Shown piece by piece: positions 26,401 to 35,600 of a DNA stretch of 64,000 nucleotides (positions are counted from its first letter, which is position 1; the number at the start of each line of letters is the position of its first letter). The DNA lies in assembly GCA_040954595.2 (NCBI GenBank), contig CM082595.2, forward strand, positions 3,906,001 to 3,970,000. Direction: 5' to 3'. The notes under the pieces are model-generated. The model worked only from the letters and a program-made list of their open reading frames with translations, was not told the DNA's origin and searched no databases. The translations under genes were made by a program, and so were the position numbers. Origin of the DNA: Balanoglossus misakiensis (lineage: Eukaryota; Hemichordata).

Positions 26401-26856
26401 TTCCTGGTTTTCATGATCGTTCTTGGAATATTCCGCATCCGGGCTGCCCACCGCCGCGCCCAAGTTGGTGATGACAGACAAGAAATGGCATGGGATGACG
26501 ATGCTCTTACCATTACCGTCAACCCTATGCAGGTACAGGTACAGAAAATAATTTTTTTGAAAATAGTCGTTGTGTTGTTAGTCTTGAGAAATTTGTGAAG
26601 GCCAAGTCACTTAAGGTGTACTGTTTTTCTCACAATTTATCGTACTGTTGTACCCTTTCTGGAAGTTCATCGTTTTTTTTTTTGATCACAGGGCATGGAA
26701 TACGATGACCAAGAATTCCACCCACAGGACGACAGCGATTCCAGCGACGACGATGATGACAGCAGTTGCCACGACGACATGGACAGCTCAGAGGATGACG
26801 AGGAGCCCAGTAAAGAACACCAACTTGAGTGGGATGATTCAACATTAACATTCTAA
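8355..26856 (+). CDS. CLSTN: Calsyntenin, complete gene (15 coding exons)
   Basis: Type I membrane protein of the calsyntenin (alcadein) family, which acts at synapses and as a vesicular cargo adaptor for kinesin-1. Coding exons: 8355-8433, 16606-16903, 19442-19653, 19946-20092, 20464-20658, 22668-22922, 23210-23494, 23896-24092, 24416-24528, 24775-24989, 25381-25530, 25682-25827, 26043-26196, 26363-26532 and 26692-26856. All junctions are GT-AG with matching phases, giving 926 codons (human CLSTN1 is a little longer). Order of parts: signal peptide (about 1-25), two cadherin repeats, CTPGWQG linker, laminin-G-like (LNS) domain, conserved ectodomain with the NSRQFPTPG motif, one membrane helix (about 819-840) and an acidic tail. 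The tail has two W-acidic kinesin light-chain motifs. The start at 8355 was chosen because it directly precedes the hydrophobic signal, although the frame stays open upstream to 8235. Family assignment is near certain; which vertebrate paralogue it corresponds to is not. Confidence 0.97.
12178..12305. repeat. Palindromic fold-back element
   Basis: The 32-bp arms AGGTTATTACGAAAATACCG and onwards (12178-12209) recur exactly as reverse complement at 12274-12305. Inside are shorter nested complementary segments (GGACATTAGC with GCTAATGTCC, ATCGCCC with GGGCGAT). This is the structure of a fold-back or MITE-like element; no transposase is present. The GC-rich centre contrasts with AT-rich flanks. 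Confidence 0.85.
13635..13676 (+). CDS. CLSTN: Candidate 42-nt cassette microexon of calsyntenin
   Basis: Acceptor gttgttttcctttcag is followed by 42 bases and a GTATAA donor. The exon is phase 1 to phase 1, exactly matching the exon 1/exon 2 junction, so it can be included or skipped without shifting frame. Inclusion would insert [14 protein letters not shown] between the signal peptide and the first cadherin repeat, adding an N-V-T glycosylation sequon. No homologous segment is known to me in other calsyntenins. Transcript data would be needed to accept it. Confidence 0.4.
14758..14805. repeat. Perfect hairpin (18-bp arms)
   Basis: GAATGAGAAAATCCAAGA at 14758-14775 is exactly reverse-complemented at 14788-14805 around a 12-nt loop, within calsyntenin intron 1. 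Confidence 0.85.
16606..20092 (+). CDS. CLSTN: Calsyntenin exons for the two cadherin repeats
   Basis: Exon 16606-16903 encodes the first cadherin-like repeat, with conserved [17 protein letters not shown] and FYIQAFDCG segments. Exon 19442-19653 opens with [15 protein letters not shown], the calcium-binding DxNE linker, and continues with [16 protein letters not shown]. Exon 19946-20092 completes the second repeat ([15 protein letters not shown]) and ends at CTPGWQ. These follow the vertebrate protein closely, including the paired cysteines. Confidence 0.96.
16904..19441 (+). other. CLSTN: Calsyntenin intron 2
   Basis: A 2.5-kb intron. It includes dispersed-repeat copy B at 17229 and a CA/GC-rich dinucleotide stretch at about 17800-17870. 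Short open frames occur but have no splice support. Confidence 0.75.
17229..17325. repeat. Dispersed short repeat, copy B (terminal inverted repeats)
   Basis: This is the most complete copy of the family. It opens with AACCCCTTCACC and closes with GGTGAAAGGGTT, near-perfect terminal inverted repeats, around the core ATGGTTTGGTCCAAATCCAT. The length of about 95 bp and lack of coding capacity fit a miniature non-autonomous element. Confidence 0.75.
20190..20420. repeat. Compound tetranucleotide microsatellite
   Basis: Successive blocks of CATC, CATT, CATC and CATA repeats about 230 bp long sit in the calsyntenin intron between exons 19946-20092 and 20464-20658. All frames through it are open and give fake low-complexity proteins rich in His, Ser, Ile and Thr. 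Confidence 0.95.
20464..24092 (+). CDS. CLSTN: Calsyntenin exons for linker and LNS domain
   Basis: Exons 20464-20658, 22668-22922, 23210-23494 and 23896-24092 encode the RIEYQAGSG linker, the highly conserved [16 protein letters not shown] block, and the laminin-G/LNS sandwich ([41 protein letters not shown]-like LFVDGEE, LAGLTVR). The codon use is noticeably more GC-rich than the flanking introns. Confidence 0.95.
20659..22667 (+). other. CLSTN: Calsyntenin intron before the LNS exons
   Basis: A 2.0-kb intron with no recognised element and no supported exon. Confidence 0.75.
24416..26196 (+). CDS. CLSTN: Calsyntenin exons for the membrane-proximal ectodomain
   Basis: Exons 24416-24528, 24775-24989, 25381-25530, 25682-25827 and 26043-26196. 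Recognisable conserved pieces are [21 protein letters not shown], the aspartate/glutamate-rich [11 protein letters not shown] stretch, [26 protein letters not shown] and [10 protein letters not shown]. In vertebrate calsyntenins the juxtamembrane part is the site of ectodomain shedding; here it is basic and serine-rich ([15 protein letters not shown]). Confidence 0.94.
25017..25220. repeat. Long inverted repeat with telomere-like TTAGGG units
   Basis: The 37-bp arms TAGGATCTGGTTCACTTAGT and onwards are exactly complementary at both ends. The inner arms carry TTAGGG/GGTTAG units on the left and CCCTAA units on the right. It lies in the 391-base calsyntenin intron between exons 24775-24989 and 25381-25530, where it occupies half the intron and would form a large hairpin in the pre-mRNA. 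Confidence 0.85.
26225..26350. repeat. Tetranucleotide microsatellite (GTTC/ATTC)
   Basis: Degenerate TTTA, GTTC, ATTC, ATCC and TTCT units run up to the polypyrimidine tract of the exon that starts at 26363, so the repeat itself supplies part of the splice acceptor. Confidence 0.85.
26363..26856 (+). CDS. CLSTN: Calsyntenin exons for membrane helix and kinesin-binding tail
   Basis: Exon 26363-26532 encodes the single membrane helix ([19 protein letters not shown]), the stop-transfer RIRAAHRR and the first W-acidic motif [16 protein letters not shown]. Exon 26692-26856 encodes a very acidic run and the C-terminal motif [10 protein letters not shown], with TAA at 26854. In vertebrates both motifs read WDDS and bind the TPR domain of kinesin light chain. 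Here the first has Asp in place of Ser. Tandem donors at 26533 and 26539, both phase 0, would allow NPMQ or NPMQVQ. Confidence 0.95.
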
Positions 26857-29010
26857 GGAGCCTGAGTGGAGGACCCCCTAAGAACTTTTCATTTTGCAAA
26901 TGCTTCCGAAGACCACAAATAAGAATGTTTTGGTCATCGGATTATGTTTTCTGAAAAGATGTCTTTTACCGCTGGACTGAGGGGGTCCTGTATTTTTGTT
27001 GAGATTTTGCTGCCAGAACTGGAATCGCTACAAAGTTCAGAAAAAACAAAACAACAATCATTTTGCTGACAAAGCTAGACTTATTACCATCACAGATAAT
27101 ACCTATTTAATAGGAAAATAAGCACTTTCCAAGATCAAATATTTTACATTTACATTCAGGAAAAAAAAACATAACCAGTGATTACTGACTGTGTAGAAAG
27201 AAGATAGATATATACAGGAAAAAAGTAGAGTGTACAAAGCAGAAATGTATTCCACGCAGAGAATTTTGTGTATCTATCCCTACTTTAACACACATTGCCA
27301 GCATTTTACCCGAAAAAAAATAAAAACAAATTTTGATAACAATCTGGTGGAATTATTAAAAATTATTTCTCTGTAAAATTTTGGAGGTTTAGGTTAGATA
27401 TTTCAGCTGTGGGGGTAAGTTTTTGTGGATCAAAGTGAGAATTCCAAATCTTGATGATAATTCTTCTTTTTCAACAGAAGTTCAGAATGATGATGTCGAT
27501 AGCAGTTCTTCATAACTGAGTATAATAAGCATTAACAACCTCACAGTGTGAAACTGGTCCGTGTATTCTGTGCATATAAAGATGACATTTTTCAATAATG
27601 TTTTGAAGGGGGGTTGGAATTGGAGAAGATTTCAATAGATTTAAAAAATTTCATGGATGTGTGATACACAGAGCACTTGAATGTGTAAAATTTACGCATA
27701 TTGCAGGATTTGATGATGTTTAAATTTGGAAAATATGTTGATTTTAACTTGTGATTTAAAATTATAATTTGTAACCAGTTTTAAAACCCTCACTTGAAAT
27801 TATTGTCCACATTCTGTGCTCTGTTTATCGCAACATAAAAATGGAATGCACAATTTGTATCATATTACTATATCAATTCCTTATTCCTAACGTGTCCACC
27901 CCTGCTTTCAAGAGTAGCCCGGTCCGACGTCCATCCTGGGAGAGGGTGGGTCAGACCATTACACTCGGAAAGGGGTGAACAGGTTAATTTTTGAGGGGTA
28001 GTAGGAAGTGTATGTATAGACAAAGATTTCTCTTACTCTGCGAGTTGATTGGCGTATGATTTTTATGAAAGTGAGCAGATGTTAACGATATTTTTATCAT
28101 AAATAATATTTCCAACACAGGTTATTGTTTATAATAGTCTGTCAAATAGAATTGCTGTTTTTATTACATGGTAGACATAGAAATGACTGATTATTACAGA
28201 AAAGTATAAACTTTTCCTTTTGGACTTTGATCATGTCAGTATATGATTTTCTCGATGGTTTATTATTATTCTTATTATTGGAAAAAGTACACCCTTGTTA
28301 AACTTGTAGCTGATTTTCAAAAGACACTTTAGTTATTGCTGTGGTTTTTGTGAACCCAAAATGATTGCTTTCCAAGACATGCAAACCTTCTTCTGTCATC
28401 ATTTTCAAGTGATCGTTCAACTATCATAGATTTGCCTGGTTGAATATGTCAAAGTGAGAAAAAAATCGTCCTGGATTCTGTCGCGCACTGTGTCTTAAAG
28501 TATATTTACCGATTTTCTCGATGGCCGTGAGTTCATTATTTTTGTTAGTGTGCTGGTAGATTCTCAATCACAGCAAGGTTAGGGGGGCTTTATATTGAAG
28601 TTTTTTTTTTTCGTATACGCATAAATTGTAGCCAAGTAGACACTGGATTTTTTCGTTTTCCTTTATTTTTGTGTCACTCTGTCCTGTATGAGTAAATAAT
28701 CACTTGTAATTAACCCTTACAATTGTGTCGCGTCTATTTTGTTATTTCCTTTTTTGATGAGTTTGAACTCTTGAGCAGTCAACCAAACTACATGTATCCA
28801 CCCTTTCACCACCGTGGTTTGGTCCAAACCCATGGCATTGTTTTCTATGGTAAGGGTGGATCTATTGTGATGAAACTCGGGGGGGGGGGGGGGTGGTGAC
28901 AGGGCTGAATTTGTTCACCATAAAGAAAACCAATTCTTGCTCCTCTTGGCCATGTTTACCACTTCCTGTTACTAGAGTTCAATCTTATGTAAGTGTACAA
29001 TAAACACTCA
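26857..29010 (+). terminator. CLSTN: Calsyntenin 3' UTR and downstream sequence
   Basis: No gene is supported after the TAA at 26854. Possible poly(A) signals are AATAAA at 27319-27324 and 28999-29004; I cannot tell which is used. A divergent GC-rich block near 27898-27990 and dispersed-repeat copy C at 28797-28910 lie within the stretch. Confidence 0.4.
28797..28910. repeat. Dispersed short repeat, copy C with poly(G)
   Basis: It carries the core TGGTTTGGTCCAAACCCATG with CACCCTTTCACC at its left end and a G-run followed by GGTGGTGACAGGG at its right end. It is diverged from copies A and B but collinear with them. Confidence 0.7.
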
Positions 29011-29639
29011 ATTGATGATTCAGAGAAATAATGTAATGTAATGAAAGGTTATTTTCAAGAAGTTCATGATCTCCTGATTCCAAAATATTAGGGAAATATG
29101 TCAGGAAAAAAGCCTTATAAAATTTGAATCTCGGGAGAATTTCCAGCAAGAATAGTGACCAATAGAGGGCGCTTTTATCCAAAATGATGCCAGATCACTG
29201 CAAAAGTTGCAAATATCACCAAAATTGTACTACCAGTATGTGTAGCAGGTTAATAATAATTAATGATATTTTCCAGGCAACAGTTAAATCAATTAGTTTT
29301 ATTGTAGCATATGAATATTTTTTCTTGGTTGGATTATTGGAGTAATTGCAGGAGCTCTCATAAGAAATGCATGTCCCTGATTGGCTGTCTCCTGAGGAAC
29401 ACAGCTGGAATGCTGGCTCTCGATTAGCATACATCTATGCAAATCACAATCTTCAGTATTCCTATCAGCAGTCTGTGAATGGTCAGTCTGTCAAAACAAA
29501 ATTTGTTTAACAATAGAAGACCAACAGATTATGCATAAGTCAGAGCATGCAGAGAGGTGGTGTGATAGCAGGGAAAATTTTCATGTCCATGTTTTCCCAG
29601 TACAAAACCTCAATTTTACCTTCCAAATTTCCACACCAG

Positions 29640-32560
29640 GATTTGCTGTTCGCTGGAAATTACTACATTGTTTTGAGGTAAGTCATGGCTTTATTTTTTC
29701 CTCTGTGAACAGTCATTTCAGTCTGCAAGTCCAGTAGAATTGTCTAGAATCATGCAAGTACATCACATGCATTGGGGGGGGGGGGGACTTTCATTCAAGC
29801 ACATGGTTTTTGAACCCTTTGTCTAACTTTGAGTCCTCAATTTCAAAACTGGCTTGTTTTATGCTTCTCTAAATTCACAAAAGCAACTTGTGAGAATTTC
29901 ATTTCTGTCATTTGATTGTTGTAATTGTATTTGTCAATCTGAAACTTGTTTTTCTTGTTATTTATTCAGAACAACATTGTGGATGCAACACTTCACCAAG
30001 CCCCAACATGGTGGTCTTCAATGGAGCAGTGCAGTGAAGGTACGTCACTCATTTCATTTACTCAATAGGATGCGTGTACTTTATTGGATGTGTCTGGGCA
30101 TTGCCAAGTTTAGTAGTGTTAGCAAAATACAGGTTCCCCCCCCCCTCCCCTGTCAAATAGTCCAAACAGTCTTTTATTTGAGTGAATTACTGATCTCTGG
30201 TAGCTGTTGCGAGGTTGTCTGGATAGCCATATGAAGTAACAGTGGTCATCTTATTGGATGATCCCCAGAGATTCATGTAGTATAATCTGCTAAACATATA
30301 GCAATATTTCTGCAGTTTCTGTCAGGAGAGTCGCACAAAACTGTTTAATTTAAAGTTCAATATCTGACTACTTTAATGTTCCTTTGTAGCATTAACGCAA
30401 ATTTTGGCGGCCATTTTGAAATTCAAATTTGAGAATGTTTCTCAGTAAATTTTGGCGGCCATTTTGAAATTCAAATTTGAGAGTGTTTCTAGTTAAAAAA
30501 TTTGCAGTATTCCTCACTTTATTCAAATCTGAAATTGCCTTTAGCATGTTTCTCAGTAAATTTTGGCGGCCATTTTGAAAGTGTTTCTAGTTAAAAAATT
30601 TGCAGTATTCCTCACTGAAATTGCCTTTAGCATGTTCCGAGTCAGGTACTTCTATAAGGGATGTTAATTTCCAGTCAATTCAGAAGACTTTGATCCAGTT
30701 CCTAAAATAGCATAATGCAATTTCATTGCATTTTAGATAAAAATCACAGCTAGTGTTCGTAATGAATGTCAGGGTCACCACAAAGACAGAACAGACTATT
30801 TCTCTCGAATAACGCAATTCTTTTATTTACTTTATTAAATAAGCGGACAAGTTTGAAATGCTCTGACAATAATAGAAATAGGCAGTCTAGAATGTGTGCA
30901 TGTATAACTGTCAATAGTTTTAAAACTTAGGAATATTGTACGATTGATAGATTCCAAAACTGCATTAAATCTTAATTGATGTGTACAACCGAGTCCATGG
31001 CAACCTCCCTGCACCTAAGGACGAAAATAAAATAAGATTAGGAGAATAACTTAGCAATGTAATTGTGTGTGTGTCTTACTTCGATTGAGCTAAGTTAAAT
31101 TTTTTTTTACAAGTGCATTACGGGCATCCTAATCTATGCATGATCTTTTCTAATGCAAAAATGTTTTGCATCTGAAAAGATCTTGCATAGATTATGATGC
31201 CCATAATGCACTTGTAAAAAAAAATTTAACTTAGCTCAACCGAAGTAAGAGTTGTGCTAGAGATTTATTAGTCTCCGCTGTACACTCATGGGGAGGTTAG
31301 GGTGGGGGCTAGGGATGGCATATAAAAAGCCAAAAAAAAAAACTAAGTCAGAAACGCTAAAAATTTGAAATTTGTCTATACCTCCACGTTGGGGCATATA
31401 CAAGTTTCAAAAATTTTCTAAGTTTTCTTTGACTTAGAAAATTTTTGAAACTTGTGTATGCCCCCTACATAACTTGCATTTTCTAACACTTGCCTTGTCT
31501 TTTCAGATCCCGGCTGGACTCCACTTCTTTCGATTGGTCATCAACCATTCAACAGATAGACCTGAAACGACAAGTGAATACGAGTTAAATTTCAATATGA
31601 AATATGAAATATGAAAATGAAATAAAATACAATAAATTTCAATCCTTGGTGTCTGCTTTTTTGTAAAAAAAAAAAAACACTTAGAAATTTTTCAGGCTTT
31701 ACTCTATACTTATTAAAAACACTTAGAAATTTTTCAGGCTTCACTCTATACTTATTAAAAACACTTAGAAATTTTTTCAGGCTTCACTCTATACTTAAAC
31801 ATTAAAAACACTTAGAAAATTTTTAGGCTTCACTCTATACTTATTAAAAACACTTAGAAATTTTTCAGGCTTCACTCTATACTTAAACATTAAAAACACT
31901 TAGAAATTTTTCGGGCTTCACTCTATACTTAAACATTAAAAACACTTAGAATTTTTTCGGGCTTCACTCTATACTTAAACATTAAAAACACTTAGAATTT
32001 TTTCGGGCTTCACTCTATACTTAAACATTAAAAACACTTAGAAATTTTTCAGGCTTCACTCTATACTTAAACATTAAAAACACTTAGAAATTTTTCAGGC
32101 TTCACTCTATACTTAAACATTAAAAACACTTAGAAATTTTTCAGGCTTTACTCTATGCTTTCACATTAGGAAAAACACTTAGAATTTTTTCGGGCTTCAC
32201 TCTATACTTAAACATTAAAAACACTTCGAATTTTTTCAGGCTTCACTCTATACTTAAACATTAAAAACACTTAGAAATTTTTCAGGCTTTACACTATGCT
32301 TTCACATTAAGAAAACAACTTAGAAAATGTTTGAAACTTGTGTATGCCCCCCTCTTAAATTGCATTTTCTCACACTTGCCTTGTCTTTTCAGATCCCAGC
32401 TGGACTCCACTTCTTTCGATTGGTCATCAACCATTCAACAGATGGACCTGAAACGACAAGTGAAATTTCAACACTTTGGTTTTGTCATGATTTTACGGAA
32501 AATGAAATAAAATACAATAAAATGAATTCAATCTTTGGTGTATGCTTATTTATAAAATAA
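29640..32560 (+). CDS. Unrecognised protein, C-terminal exons with duplicated last exon
   Basis: Exon 29640-29677 (acceptor ccacaccag, donor GTAAGT) reads DLLFAGNYYIVL. Exon 29970-30039 (acceptor tttattcag, donor GTACGT) reads TTLWMQHFTKPQHGGLQWSS and onwards. A last exon at 31507 (acceptor gtcttttcag) reads IPAGLHFFRLVINHSTDRPE and stops at 31612-31614. The frames join without a break and the product looks like alternating beta strands, so I prefer this frame over the other open one. A near-identical copy of the last exon starts at 32393 and its frame runs to 32558. Both copies are followed by or overlap AATAAA signals, suggesting alternative or decayed terminal exons. Upstream exons and the start are not found. 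It may be a real small gene, or the surviving tail of a duplicated one. Family not recognised. Confidence 0.45.
30399..30640. repeat. Nested short repeats with AAATTTTGGCGGCCATTTTG core
   Basis: Three copies of the core AAATTTTGGCGGCCATTTTG occur here along with repeated flanks (GTGTTTCTAGTTAAAAAATT, GCAGTATTCCTCACT). The same core in the opposite orientation appears three times at 6435-6520. It lies in the intron between the 29970 and 31507 exons. Confidence 0.75.
31075..31249. repeat. Long palindromic element (about 77-bp arms)
   Basis: The left arm starts CTTACTTCGATTGAGCTAAG and the right arm ends CTTAGCTCAACCGAAGTAAG, with near-perfect complementarity through to the AAAGATC region and only a short loop. 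It is a fold-back/MITE-like structure with no coding capacity. Confidence 0.85.
31391..31464. repeat. Inverted repeat next to the duplicated exon
   Basis: 33-bp arms (GGGGCATATACAAGTTTCAA and onwards against its complement ending GTATGCCCC) have one mismatch and an 8-nt loop. The right arm is also the start of the segment duplicated at 32318. Confidence 0.8.
31433..31585 (+). repeat. Segmental duplication, copy 1 (contains last exon)
   Basis: About 150 bp, including the polypyrimidine tract, acceptor and coding part of the last exon, is repeated at 32318-32466, 886 bases away, with a few substitutions. The copies differ in the exon at only two positions: CCG/CCA, which is silent in my chosen frame, and AGA/GGA, which gives Arg/Gly. 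Confidence 0.85.
31666..32317. repeat. Minisatellite, unit about 46 bp
   Basis: Roughly fourteen head-to-tail units of ATTAAAAACACTTAGAAATT followed by TTTCAGGCTTCACTCTATAC and TTAAAC, some shortened or substituted. It lies exactly between the two copies of the duplicated exon. Each unit contains a TTTTTCAGGC string that resembles a splice acceptor. Confidence 0.92.
32318..32466 (+). repeat. Segmental duplication, copy 2
   Basis: Second copy of the last-exon segment at 31433. After the shared part it diverges. Its frame reads on through two AATAAA strings to TAA at 32558, so unlike copy 1 it has no stop before its poly(A) signals and may be decaying. Confidence 0.8.
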
Positions 32561-32656
32561 AAAAAACTTAGAAATTTTTCAGGCGTTTACTCAATACTTT
32601 CACATTAATGAAATAAAGGGAGTGTGTGTGTCAAATTGAGATTGATTGGGTCTTAC

Positions 32657-35600
32657 CTTAAGCAGTACTCTTAGATTCTTCAAACCGGCATTGAGAAGAT
32701 TTCACCTTGACTTTAACTCACTGCAATGCAAAGAACAAAATCAGGGTAAGTTTAACAACAATATTAATTACACAAAAAGACTGAAAACAGTCAAGAATTT
32801 GACAACTTCCATGAGCTATAACCCATGAAAAGTGTCCTGAAATGACAAAATCACCAATGTTTGCAAAGTCAAGAATTTGTCATTTTGTGACATTTTCATG
32901 AGCTATAACCCATAAAAATGTCCTGAAATGACAAAATCACCAAAGTTTGAAAAGTCAAGAATTCGTCATTTTGTGACATTTTCATGAGCAATAACCAATG
33001 AAAAATGTCCCAAAATGACAAAGTCACCAAAGTTTGCGTAGTCAAGAATTTGCCATTTTTGACGATTTTCATGAGCTATAACCCATGAAAAATGTCATAA
33101 TCACAAGAGTTTGCTAAGTCAAGAATTTGCCATTTGTGACAATTTTCATGAGCCATAACCCATGAAAAATGTCCCAGAGTGACAAAATCACCAAAGTTTG
33201 CAAAGTCGAGAATTTGCCATCTCTTGACAATTTCCATGAGCTACAACCCATGAAGTGTCCCAGAATGACATAATCACCAAAGTTTGCATAGTCGAGAATT
33301 TGTCATCTCTTGACAATTTCCATGAGCTATAGCCCATGAAAAGTGTCCCAGAATGACATAATCACCAAAGTTTGCAAAGTCGAGAATTTGTCATTTTGTG
33401 ACATTTTCATGAACTATAGCCCATGAAAAGTGTCCCAGAATGACAAAATCACCAAAGTTGGCAAAGTCAAGAATTTGCCATTTGTGACGATTTTCATGAG
33501 CTATAACCCATGAAAAATGTCCCAAAATGACAAAATCATCAAAGTTTGCAAAGTTGAGAATTTGCCATTTGTGACGATTTTCATGAGCTATAACCCATGA
33601 AAAATTTCCCAAAAGGACAAAATCATCAAAGTTTGCAAAGTCGAGAATTTGCCATTTGTGACGATTTTCATGAGCTATAACCCATGAAAAATGTTCCAGA
33701 GTGACAAAATCACCAAAGTTTGCAAAGTCAAGAATTTGTCATCTCTTGACAATTTCCATGAGCTATAACCCATGAAAAATGTCCTGAAATGACAAAATCA
33801 TCAAAGTTTGCAAAGTCGAGAATTGGTCATTTTGTGACATTTCCATGAGCTATAGCCCATGAAAAATGTCCCCGAATGACAAAATTACCAAAGTTTGCAA
33901 AGTTGAGAATTTGTCATCTCTTGACAATTTCCATAAGCTATAGCCCATGAAAAGTGTCCCAGAATGACAAAATCATCAAAGTTTGCAAAGTCGAGAATTT
34001 GTCATTTTGTGACATTTTCATGAGCTATAACCCATGAAAAGTGTCCCAGAATGACAAAATCGCCAAAGTTTGCAAACTCGAGAATTTGTCCTTTTTGACA
34101 ATTTCCATGAGCTATAACCCATGAAAAGTGTCCCAGAATGACAAAATCACCAAAGTTTGCAAAGTTGAGAATTTGTCATTTTTGACAATTTCCATGAGCT
34201 ATAGCCCATGAAAAGTGTCCCAGAAAGACAAAATCATCAAAGTTTGCAAAGTCGAGAATTTGTCATCTCTTGACAATTTCCATGAGCTATAACCCATGAA
34301 AAGTGTCACAGAATGACAAAATCACCAAAGTTTGCAAACTCAAGAATTTGCCATTTGTGACGATTTTCATGAGCTATAACCCATGAAAAATGTCCCAAAA
34401 TGACAAAATTACCATAGTTGGCAAGACAAGAATTTGCCATTTTTGACGATTTACATGAGCTATAACCCATGAAAAATGTCCCAAAAGGACAAAATCACCA
34501 AAGTTGGCAAAGTCAAGAATTTGCCAGTTTTGACGATTTTCATGAGCTATAACCCATGAAAAATGTCCAAAAACGACAAAATCACCAAAGTTGGCAAAGT
34601 CAAGAATTTGCCAGTTTTGACAATTTTCATGAGCTATAACCCATGAAAAATGTCCTAAAAGGACAAAGTCACCAAAGTTGGCAAAGTCAAGAATTTGCCA
34701 TTTTTGACGATTTTCATGAGCTATAGCCCATGAAAAGTGTCCCAGAATGACAAAATTATCAAAGTTTGCAAAGTCGAGAATTTGCCAGTTTAGACGATTT
34801 TCATGAGCTATAACACATGAAAAATCACCAAAGTTGGCAAAGTCAAGAATTAGCCAGTTTTGACGATTTTCATGAGCTATAACCCATGAAAAGTGTCCCA
34901 GAAAGACAAAATCACCAAAGTTTGCAAACTCGAGAATTTGTCATTTTTGACAATTTCCATGAGCTATAACCCATGGAAAATGTCCCAAAATGACAAAATT
35001 ACCATAGTTGGCAAAGACAACAATTTGCCATTTTTGACGATTTTCATGAGCTATAACCCATGAAAAATGTCCCAAAAGGACAAAATCACCAAAGTTGGCA
35101 AACTCAAGAATTTGCCAGTTTTGACGATTTTCATGAGCTATAACCCATGAAAAATGTCCAAAAACGACAAAATCACCAAAGTTGGCAAAGTCAAGAATTT
35201 GCCAGTTTTGACGATTTTCATGAGCTATAACCCATGAAAAATGTCCCAAAAGGACAAAGTCACCAAAGTTGGCAAAGTCAAGAATTTGCCATTTTTGACG
35301 ATTTTCATGAGCTATAACCCATGAAAAATGTCCCAAAAGGACAAAGTCACCAAAGTTGGCAAAGACAAGAATTTGCCATTTTTGACGATTTTTATGAGCT
35401 ATAACCCATGAAAAATGTCCCAAAAGGACAAAGTCACCAAAGTTGGCAAAGACAAGAATTTGCCATTTTTGACGATTTTCATGAGCTATAACCCATGAAA
35501 AATGTCCCAAAAGGACAAAGTCACCAAAGTTGGCAAAGACAAGAATTTGCCATTTTTGACGATTTTCATGAGCTATAACCCATGAAAAATGTCCAAAAAC

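Noticed and set aside
29531-29677. Reading the 29.6-kb exon in the frame FAVRWKLLHCFE
   Set aside because: That frame is open and extends upstream, but it leads to a stop shortly into the last exon, and the between-copy substitutions fall at non-silent sites. The alternative frame gives a coherent strand-like sequence across all three exons.
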